A program made the translations under genes and the position numbers. DNA of 5,813 nt. It comes from an uncultured Eubacteriales bacterium (lineage in GTDB: Bacteria; Bacillota; Clostridia; Monoglobales; Monoglobaceae). The notes beneath the pieces were generated by a model. That model searched no databases, was not told where the DNA came from, and worked only from the letters and a program-made list of their open reading frames with translations. The stretch covers positions 1 to 5,813 of the forward strand of contig USLC01000058.1 in NCBI GenBank assembly GCA_900555375.1. Direction: 5' to 3'. Below, piece by piece: positions 1-5,321 of the stretch (positions within the stretch are counted from its first letter, which is position 1; every line of letters begins with the position of its first letter).

Positions 1-50
1 ACTGCTGCAAGAGCAAATGCTAAAATCTTTTTAAACTTTTTCATTCTCAT
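1..50 (-). CDS. N-terminus of a secreted or membrane-anchored protein (partial, cut by window edge)
   Basis: Only the first 16 codons and two bases are inside the window. They read MRMKKFKKILAFALAA followed by a probable V. This is a lysine-rich n-region followed by a hydrophobic alanine/leucine stretch, which is how a Sec signal peptide or lipoprotein leader begins. A purine-rich ribosome binding site (AAGGAAG, complement of 53-59) sits just before the ATG at 50-48. The second ATG (44-42) is also possible and would have a slightly longer, equally acceptable spacing. The gene starts 44 nt after the glgP stop, with no convincing terminator between them, so read-through from glgP is possible. 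The function cannot be told from this fragment. An extracellular solute-binding lipoprotein or another exported protein would fit, but that is a guess. Neither cleavage site nor lipobox cysteine is reached. Confidence 0.7.
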   Translation of the reverse strand, partial: MRMKKFKKILAFALAA

Positions 51-94
51 AACTTCCTTTCCCTTTGTTAAAATGAATTTTAATTATTTTAAAT

Positions 95-2548
95 TTATCT
101 TAAGTGCCATATTTCGCGGTTATAATCCTCAATCGTTCTGTCGCTTGAGAAGAAGCCCGCCTTAGCGGTATTCATAACAGCCGAGCGCATCCACGCTTCT
201 TTGTTTTTATACTTTTCAGCCACACGCGCATTTGCCGCAAGGTACGACTCAAAATCGGCAAGCAAGAGATAATTGTCCGCAAATCCGTGGTCGCCTATAA
301 CAAGCGACTTGTATATGTCATAGAAAAGGTTTTCCTGATCGAACGTTCCGTCAATCAAGGTGTCCACAACCTTTTTAACAACGGGGTTTTTAGCATATAT
401 TTCGGAACTCGGCGACTTTCCGCTTGCATAAATGTTTAAAACCTCCTGCGAGGAAAGACCGAAGATAAAGATATTATCGTCTCCTACCTGCTCTCTGATT
501 TCAACATTTGCACCATCCATAGTTCCGATTGTAAGAGCGCCGTTCAGCATAAGCTTCATATTACCCGTGCCCGATGCTTCCTTTGAAGCGGTGGAAATCT
601 GCTCGCTGAGGTCCGCCGCCGCAACAATCTTCTCGGCGCTTGATACGCTGTAGTTTTCTATAAATACGACCTTCATAATATCCTTTGTCCTCGGGTCGTT
701 ATTTACAGTTTTTGCAACATCATTTATAAACTTAATAATCAGCTTTGCCATATGATATCCCGGCGCCGCCTTTGCCCCGAAGATATACGTTGTGGGCGTA
801 AGATTAGCATCGGAATGTCCCTCTGCAATCTTCTGATAACGATAGATTATGTGCATCGCCTTAAGAAGCTGGCGCTTATACTCGTGCAAACGTTTAATCT
901 GAACGTCAAACATAGAATCGGGATTGACAACGATTCCGTTATTATCAAGTATATACTTTGCAAGCTTCTCTTTGTTGTCGCGCTTGATATCCGCAAACTT
1001 ACCGCGGAAAGCGGCATCGTCCGCAAACGGTGTCAGATTTTCAAGCTGTTTGTAATCCTTTACCCAACCGTCGCCGATAGAGTCGCATATAAGCTTTGAA
1101 AGCTCGGGATTTGCCTTGTACAGCCATCTTCTGAAGGTTACACCGTTTGTCATATTCTTAAACTTATAAGGATACATTCCGTAATAATCCTTAAATGTTT
1201 CTTTTTTAAGAATCTCGGTATGCAAAGCGGCAACGCCGTTTATGCTGTGGCACGCGGTAAGGCAAAGGTTTGCCATACTTACCTGCCCGTGCGAGATAAC
1301 CGCCATATACTCAACCTTTCCGGTATCTCCGGGGAAGCGATCCCACAAAACCTGACGCTGACGGCGGTCAATCTCGTGAATAATCTGTCCCAGTCTCGGC
1401 AGAAGCGAATCAACCATATCCATAGGCCACTTTTCAAGTGCCTCACAAAGGATAGTGTGGTTTGTATACGCAAAAGTCTTTCCGACTATGCTCCACGCTT
1501 CGTCCCAGCCAAGTCCCTCTTCGTCCATAAGAATCCTCATAAGCTCGGGAATAGCTATTGTTGGGTGCGTGTCGTTTATATGAATCTGAATGTAATCCGG
1601 AATCTGCTGCATTGTAAGGTTCTTCTGCTTATGCTTTGCAATAATCCATTGAATCGTAGCCGATACAAAGAAGTACTGCTGCTTAAGTCTTAAAAGCTTA
1701 CCCTCATAGTGATTATCCTCGGGGTAAAGAATCTTTGAAATAACCTCTGCTAAATCCTTATTTTCATTTGCCTTTGCATAATCGCCACGGTTAAACTCGC
1801 TCATATCGATTACCTCGGGCGAAACAGCCTTCCACAATCTGAGTGTGTTTACCGTCTCGGTGTTAAATCCGGTAATCGGCATATCGTACGGCTCTGCTAT
1901 AACAGTGTTATAGTCAACCAGACGGAACTTAAGTCTTCCGTCTTCCATATATTCTTCTATTCTGCCGCCGAACTTAATTTCTTTTGAATCCTCGGGTCTT
2001 GCTATATCCCATACGTTTCCGCCCTGAAGCCACGGATCGGGCATCTCTATCTGATAGCCGTCAACAATCTTCTGGCGGAAGAGCCCGTACTCGTAGCGGA
2101 TACCACAGCCGAAAGCCGGAAGTTCAAGATTTGTCAAAGAGTCCAGGAAGCACGCCGCCAATCTGCCGAGGCCGCCGTTTCCGAGACCCGCATCGCTCTC
2201 CTGCTCTTCTATATCTTCAAGAGATATATTCATTTCAGCCAAAGCGTCTCTGTACAAATCCGTCTCTGTTATATTCATAAGGTTATTACCCATCGCGCGT
2301 CCCATAAGGAACTCAAATGAGAGATAGTAAAGCTCTTTCTGGGGCTTGCTGTCCGCCTTCTGACGGTAATTAACCCACTTTTCCATTATTTCATCACGAA
2401 TTGTAAAAGCAACAGCGGTATAAATTTCGCGTTTTGTTGCCTTATCAACAGTCTTGCCGAAGTATCTGCGGATTTTGCCCGAAATCTCGTTCTTTATAAA
2501 ATCCTTGCGCTTATTATATTCAGCCGACTTTAATATTCCGTTCTTCAC
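95..2548 (-). CDS. glgP: Glycogen/starch/alpha-glucan phosphorylase
   Basis: This 817-aa GT35 enzyme releases glucose-1-phosphate from the non-reducing ends of alpha-1,4-glucans in the cytoplasm, using pyridoxal phosphate (PLP). The length matches bacterial and animal phosphorylases (about 800-840 aa). Visible landmarks, in order: YYLSFEFLMGR (74-84), the glycine loop GLGNGGLGRLAACFLDS (121-137), NDTHP (325-329), DVQIKRLHEYKRQLL (548-562) with phosphate-contacting R553 and K558, and the PLP site EASGTGNMK with E657 and the Schiff-base lysine K665, then DGAN (678-681). By comparison with rabbit muscle phosphorylase, the E657-K665 and R553-K558 spacings are exact. One change in a conserved segment is A643, where the usual motif has proline (IPAAD becomes VAAAD). 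The start is GTG at 2548-2546. The next in-frame ATG (residue 55) lies inside conserved sequence, so GTG is the only reasonable start. AAAGG is 13 nt upstream, unusually far. No glycogen-synthesis genes lie beside it; it has its own predicted promoter. Bacterial phosphorylases lack the mammalian phospho-serine control. Confidence 0.97.
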   Translation of the reverse strand: MKNGILKSAEYNKRKDFIKNEISGKIRRYFGKTVDKATKREIYTAVAFTIRDEIMEKWVNYRQKADSKPQKELYYLSFEFLMGRAMGNNLMNITETDLYRDALAEMNISLEDIEEQESDAGLGNGGLGRLAACFLDSLTNLELPAFGCGIRYEYGLFRQKIVDGYQIEMPDPWLQGGNVWDIARPEDSKEIKFGGRIEEYMEDGRLKFRLVDYNTVIAEPYDMPITGFNTETVNTLRLWKAVSPEVIDMSEFNRGDYAKANENKDLAEVISKILYPEDNHYEGKLLRLKQQYFFVSATIQWIIAKHKQKNLTMQQIPDYIQIHINDTHPTIAIPELMRILMDEEGLGWDEAWSIVGKTFAYTNHTILCEALEKWPMDMVDSLLPRLGQIIHEIDRRQRQVLWDRFPGDTGKVEYMAVISHGQVSMANLCLTACHSINGVAALHTEILKKETFKDYYGMYPYKFKNMTNGVTFRRWLYKANPELSKLICDSIGDGWVKDYKQLENLTPFADDAAFRGKFADIKRDNKEKLAKYILDNNGIVVNPDSMFDVQIKRLHEYKRQLLKAMHIIYRYQKIAEGHSDANLTPTTYIFGAKAAPGYHMAKLIIKFINDVAKTVNNDPRTKDIMKVVFIENYSVSSAEKIVAAADLSEQISTASKEASGTGNMKLMLNGALTIGTMDGANVEIREQVGDDNIFIFGLSSQEVLNIYASGKSPSSEIYAKNPVVKKVVDTLIDGTFDQENLFYDIYKSLVIGDHGFADNYLLLADFESYLAANARVAEKYKNKEAWMRSAVMNTAKAGFFSSDRTIEDYNREIWHLR

Positions 2549-2605
2549 TATTACATCAATACCTTTCTGATAAGAAATAATTTAGGTCTTGCTATATTAT
2601 GCCGA

Positions 2606-2633
2606 TAAAATTAATAGTCCACATATAATTTTA
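2606..2633. promoter_or_regulatory. Inverted repeat over the glgP -10 region (possible operator)
   Basis: TAAAATTA (2606-2613) and TAATTTTA (2626-2633) are perfect 8-bp inverted arms 12 nt apart, so the arm centres are 20 bp (about two helical turns) apart. The right arm covers the predicted -10 hexamer of glgP and the left arm falls just after the predicted start point, where a dimeric repressor would block transcription. The arms contain only A and T in an AT-rich spacer, so chance is a serious alternative. Confidence 0.2.
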
Positions 2634-2656
2634 CCTCATTTTAAACCATTCTGCAA
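2628..2656 (-). promoter_or_regulatory. Predicted sigma-A-type promoter of glgP
   Basis: Read on the minus strand, a -35 box TTGCAG (2656-2651) and a -10 box TAAAAT (2633-2628) are separated by exactly 17 nt. Transcription would start near 2621, leaving an untranslated leader of about 70 nt before the GTG of glgP. It lies downstream of the hairpin that ends mazG, as expected for an independent glgP unit. The region is AT-rich, so chance matches are likely enough to keep this tentative. Confidence 0.5.
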
Positions 2657-2664
2657 GTATTTTT

Positions 2665-2693
2665 TTGATTTTTGGCGAAATAAACAATATTAT
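2665..2693 (+). promoter_or_regulatory. Predicted plus-strand sigma-A-type promoter, divergent to glgP
   Basis: TTGATT (2665-2670) and TATTAT (2688-2693) are separated by exactly 17 nt on the plus strand, with predicted initiation near 2700. Its -35 box lies 8 bp from the -35 box of the predicted glgP promoter, making a back-to-back divergent pair. No plus-strand gene follows. The next element is the hairpin and T-run at 2737-2775, so the product would be a short untranslated RNA. Hexamer matches in an AT-rich spacer are weak proof. Confidence 0.3.
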
Positions 2694-2699
2694 ATGATT

Positions 2700-2775
2700 A
2701 AGAGCGGTAAACTTTATCAACTTGGCAGTAATAACGAAAACTTCGGTCAAAGCCGTGCTTTGCCGAAGTTTTTTT
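2700..2775 (+). ncRNA. Candidate small RNA of about 75 nt in the mazG-glgP spacer
   Basis: The stretch is bounded on the left by the predicted plus-strand promoter (2665-2693) and on the right by a strong hairpin followed by seven T residues (2737-2775). The 5' half (2700-2736) is largely unpaired by eye; the 3' half is the terminator stem. It carries no credible reading frame and does not resemble an RNA family I recognise. The hairpin could instead simply be the terminator of mazG read from the other side, in which case no RNA exists here. The plus-strand T-run is clearly better than the minus-strand one, which is why I list it. Confidence 0.22.
2737..2775. terminator. Rho-independent, probably bidirectional, terminator after mazG
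   Basis: CTTCGG (2741-2746) pairs with CCGAAG (2763-2768), and CAAAGC (2748-2753) pairs with GCTTTG (2757-2762). The loop is CGT, with one bulged T (2747). AAAA (2737-2740) and TTTT (2769-2772) extend the stem. On the plus strand the stem is followed by seven consecutive T (2769-2775). On the minus strand it is followed by TTTT, then a mixed TCG/TTATT tail. It lies about 12 nt past the mazG stop and before the glgP promoter, so it ends the flippase-mazG operon; the better U-tract faces the plus strand. Confidence 0.85.
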
Positions 2776-2787
2776 CCTGTTTTTATA

Positions 2788-3441
2788 TCATTTTCCGTTT
2801 TCAAACTTTTCAAAATCACTGATGAACTTGTTTATATATCCCGAAAGTGCGACTTCGGGGTCTATCCCCATATCGCCCGCTGCGGCGGCAATGTCAAACA
2901 AAAGTCTGCCAAGCTCTTCCTCGGTTTTAAATTCGGTTGACTGAGGCTTATGCTCATACCCCGCTTTTTTTGCCTTTTTGCATATCTTCTGCGCACGCAT
3001 AAGCGACGGAATATACGCCGACACCCCGCGAAGCTCATCAGAGATGCTTGACTGCTTTCTGTCGGCACGCTTAATTGCGTCCCACCTGTCGCGAACCTCA
3101 TCGGAGGTTTTGACATTTACCTCTCCGAAAACGTGCGGATGTCTGTGAATCATTTTACGGCTTATCGCGTCGGTCACATCATTTATATCATATTCGCCGC
3201 TGTCCTTTGCTATCTGCGCGTGCAGAACCACCTGAAGCAAAACGTCACCGCTCTCGTCCGCAATTTTTTCGGGCTTGCCGCCGTCTATTGCCTCAACCAT
3301 CTCATATGCTTCTTCTATCACACTTTTACGGATACTTTTATGCGTCTGTTCCCTGTCCCAGGGGCATCCGCCCGGCGCACGCAAAGCCGCTATTATATCC
3401 ACAAGCTCATCAAATGTATATTTTCCTTTTTTCAGCTCCAT
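2788..3441 (-). CDS. mazG: Nucleoside triphosphate pyrophosphohydrolase, MazG family
   Basis: MazG proteins hydrolyse (d)NTPs to the monophosphate and pyrophosphate and are thought to clean damaged nucleotides or tune ppGpp levels. The 217-aa product opens with the family hallmark: a segment ending CPWDREQTHKSIRK (26-39), then VIEEAYEMVEAI (41-52), then ADESGDVLLQVVLHA (61-75). The Mg2+-binding set E43/E44, E47, E63 and D66 is complete. MIHRHPHVFG (97-106) follows, as in other MazG proteins. The C-terminal repeat is shortened: only an EEELGRLLF helix (174-182) and GIDPEVAL (192-199) remain, its EExxE helix is missing, and the usual aspartate of EELGD is R179. Total length is about 45 aa below E. 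coli MazG. The start at 3441-3439 is set by GGAGG (complement of 3451-3455) 9 nt upstream; a longer in-frame reading to 3528 lies inside the flippase gene. It begins 22 nt after the flippase stop, so the two are almost certainly co-transcribed. It lacks the methyltransferase domain fused to MazG in Bacillus YabN. Confidence 0.95.
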   Translation of the reverse strand: MELKKGKYTFDELVDIIAALRAPGGCPWDREQTHKSIRKSVIEEAYEMVEAIDGGKPEKIADESGDVLLQVVLHAQIAKDSGEYDINDVTDAISRKMIHRHPHVFGEVNVKTSDEVRDRWDAIKRADRKQSSISDELRGVSAYIPSLMRAQKICKKAKKAGYEHKPQSTEFKTEEELGRLLFDIAAAAGDMGIDPEVALSGYINKFISDFEKFENGK

Positions 3442-3463
3442 CTTTTTGTACCTCCAGATTATG

Positions 3464-5206
3464 TTATTTAAGCAATCCGTAACGCGCCAGAAGCGCCGCA
3501 AGTCTGTCGCCCTTGGGCAACATCTCAATATCCTCTTTTCTTACGGCTTTTACCGCAACAACAGCCGCAAGGTAAATTACTCCGCAAATCGCGATTTCCG
3601 CTATGCAGCCAACCCTGCCTACAGGTACGAATGACGACAGCAAATACGCCGCCGCACCCATTATTGCCGCCGCAAGAATCGGCTTTACGACAAAGCTTCC
3701 CCACTTAAAGTCAATCCCAGCCGCACGGATTATAGACAAAACGTTCAGCACAGCTATAATAAGATAGCAAACTCCCGTTCCGACAGGCGCTCCGTCTATG
3801 CCCAGATACGGAATACAGAAGAAGTTTACGCAAACCTTTACTATTCCGCCTATTATCATATGAATTACGGGCCTATACACCCTTCCGTAAGACTGAAGTA
3901 TTGAGTTTGAAACCTGTACAACGGCAACAGGAATTATAGCCGCGGACAAGACGGACAAGACGGAATGCGCATTGTAATCTCCGAAGAGCAGATACAATAT
4001 TTCCTTTGACAGCACGCCCATACCAAATGCGCACGGTGCCGCAAAAAGCATTGCTATGCGGAGGGTACTTTCTGTAATCTTTTTTGCATTTGCTCTGTCA
4101 GACTTGGCAACGGCAACCGATATTGCCGGAACAACACTTGTTCCGAGGGCAACCACCAAAGTCAGCGGCAGATTGAACATCGTAAGCGCCTTACCCGTAT
4201 ACATTCCGTAAAGCGTTGCCGCTTTCTGCGAAAGCAGCTGCGCCCCCTGCCAGCCTTCCTCTGCCGCCTTTGAAAAGAACGATGTTCCCTCGCCGAACAT
4301 AGCCGCATACTTTTCAAACACATCGGGGTTAACCACCAGGCGGCGTGTGATGGTAGCCATATCGATAAGCGTTGTAAGGCTTGAAACGGACGCGCCTATC
4401 GTAATCGGTATGGCAATCATAACCAAGCTTTTAAGTATGGCTTTGTCACTTCTCTGACGCAAATCCGCCGCTCTTTCAAACTTATGTCTTCTGCGGTGAA
4501 TCACATATATGCACGTCATCAAAAAGCACGATAAAAACGTACCGGCGGTTACGCCGAAGATGGCTCCGCCCGATGCCAAAACCGTTTGAATATGCTGCGT
4601 TAAAACCTTTGACGCGGCAAAGTCTACGGGCTTTCCCATTGAGCCGTCAACCATCATCTTCATAAAAATCCAGGCAAAAGCAAGACCTATAAACATCTTG
4701 CCGCCTGATTCGATTACCTCGCTTGCCGCGGTCGGATACATATTTTGTCTGCCTTGAAAATAACCGCGATACGCCGATGTCAGCGCTACAAAAAACACCG
4801 CCGGCGCAATAAGGGCTATACCCAAAGACGCGTCGGGCATCTTCATCAGATTTGCCAAACTGTCCGAAAATACAAGAAGTATAAGCGTTCCTATAATTCC
4901 GACCGCCGCGAGAAATCTCACAGCAACCTTAAACACGCGATTTGCGTCATACTCGTTATTTTTCGCTATACTCTCAGACACCATTTTTGATATCGCGACC
5001 GGGAAACCCGCGGTTGCAACAATAAACATAAACGTATAAATCTGATACGCAACGTTAAAATATCCGCTTCCCGCGTCTCCAATCAGATTTATCAGCGGAA
5101 TTTTAAAGCACGCACCGATAATTTTAACTATAAAGTTGGCTATTCCCAGCACAAGCGCACCCTGAATGAACCCCTGCGCTGCCTTAGTCTTTGTTTTTTC
5201 TGCCAT
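3464..5206 (-). CDS. SpoVB/YabM/YtgP-type (poly)saccharide flippase, MOP superfamily
   Basis: A 580-aa polytopic membrane protein of the COG2244 / MATE_SpoVB-like class, which moves lipid-linked saccharides (peptidoglycan or spore-cortex precursors, or polysaccharide units) across the cytoplasmic membrane. The N-terminal helix region (14-45, GALVLGIANFIVKIIGACFK), then GSGYFNVAYQIY (46-57) and AGFPVAISKMVSE (66-78), are typical. Others are AYRGYFQGRQNMYPTA (145-160), LPLTLVVALGTSVVPAIS (346-363) and the tail LPKGDRLAALLARYGLLK (563-580). Roughly 14 membrane segments can be traced. It is longer than the B. subtilis relatives (about 520-545 aa), the excess lying in two polar insertions near residues 183-212 and 288-328. 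The start at 5206-5204 is chosen because AGGAG (complement of 5214-5218) is 7 nt upstream; a longer frame to 5299 would run through the preceding terminator. Position before mazG argues for a YabM-like role, but which substrate it flips (lipid II, cortex precursor or other) cannot be decided from sequence. Confidence 0.93.
   Translation of the reverse strand: MAEKTKTKAAQGFIQGALVLGIANFIVKIIGACFKIPLINLIGDAGSGYFNVAYQIYTFMFIVATAGFPVAISKMVSESIAKNNEYDANRVFKVAVRFLAAVGIIGTLILLVFSDSLANLMKMPDASLGIALIAPAVFFVALTSAYRGYFQGRQNMYPTAASEVIESGGKMFIGLAFAWIFMKMMVDGSMGKPVDFAASKVLTQHIQTVLASGGAIFGVTAGTFLSCFLMTCIYVIHRRRHKFERAADLRQRSDKAILKSLVMIAIPITIGASVSSLTTLIDMATITRRLVVNPDVFEKYAAMFGEGTSFFSKAAEEGWQGAQLLSQKAATLYGMYTGKALTMFNLPLTLVVALGTSVVPAISVAVAKSDRANAKKITESTLRIAMLFAAPCAFGMGVLSKEILYLLFGDYNAHSVLSVLSAAIIPVAVVQVSNSILQSYGRVYRPVIHMIIGGIVKVCVNFFCIPYLGIDGAPVGTGVCYLIIAVLNVLSIIRAAGIDFKWGSFVVKPILAAAIMGAAAYLLSSFVPVGRVGCIAEIAICGVIYLAAVVAVKAVRKEDIEMLPKGDRLAALLARYGLLK
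3944..3964 (-). repeat. 9-bp in-frame tandem duplication inside the flippase gene
   Basis: On the minus strand the unit TCCGTCTTG occurs twice in a row followed by a further TCC, encoding S-V-L-S-V-L-S at residues 415-421 of the flippase. The copies are identical to the base, as expected from a slippage duplication, and the frame is kept. It lies at the start of a transmembrane helix, lengthening it by three residues if it is a duplication. Confidence 0.6.
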
Positions 5207-5230
5207 TTGACCACTCCTAAACGGGATAAA

Positions 5231-5261
5231 ATTATACTCCTGTAATTCAAAAATTTCGCAA
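5231..5261 (-). promoter_or_regulatory. Possible promoter of the flippase-mazG operon
   Basis: A perfect -10 hexamer TATAAT lies at 5236-5231 on the minus strand, which would start transcription near 5224 and leave a short leader containing the AGGAG site. The best -35 match, TTGCGA (5261-5256), is 19 nt away and falls inside the terminator stem of the preceding gene; at the ideal 17-nt spacing only GCGAAA is found. The strong -10 and the terminator just upstream make a promoter here likely, but the -35 is weak, so an alternative sigma factor or activator is possible. Confidence 0.4.
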
Positions 5262-5288
5262 ACCCAAATAAATAAGGGTTTGCGAAAT
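5249..5288 (-). terminator. Rho-independent terminator of the DUF4870-like gene
   Basis: Perfect 13-bp inverted arms ATTTCGCAAACCC (5253-5265) and GGGTTTGCGAAAT (5276-5288) enclose a 10-nt AT-only loop. On the minus strand the stem runs into five T residues (5253-5249). On the plus strand no T-run follows, so it works in one direction. It begins 33 nt after the stop codon at 5324-5322 and separates that gene from the flippase operon. Confidence 0.88.
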
Positions 5289-5321
5289 CCGACATACATT
5301 TTTAAATCATCCGCAAGATTT

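Noticed and set aside
68..83. TTAAAA-TGAA-TTTTAA hairpin after glgP as a terminator
   Set aside because: The 6-bp stem is all A and T with no GC core and no proper T-run, so it is too weak.
432..2280. Several open frames on the plus strand, and one in another minus frame, across the phosphorylase gene
   Set aside because: They overlap a full-length gene with clear family motifs, have no ribosome site of note, and their translations look like random shadow sequence.
2689..2720. Alternative minus-strand promoter: TATAAT (2694-2689) with TTGATA (2720-2715)
   Set aside because: The 20-nt spacer is too long for a normal sigma-A promoter; the TTGCAG/TAAAAT pair with 17 nt is better.
2589..2822. 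Small open frames on both strands in the mazG-glgP spacer
   Set aside because: They run through the terminator hairpin and into the mazG 3' end, lack ribosome sites, and are explained by the AT-rich sequence.
3442..3528. In-frame N-terminal extension of mazG by 29 residues
   Set aside because: It lies inside the flippase gene, gives a basic non-family sequence, and the ATG at 3441 has GGAGG at the right distance.
5207..5299. In-frame N-terminal extension of the flippase by 31 residues
   Set aside because: It would be translated through the terminator hairpin at 5249-5288; the ATG at 5206 has AGGAG 7 nt upstream and matches the family N-terminus.
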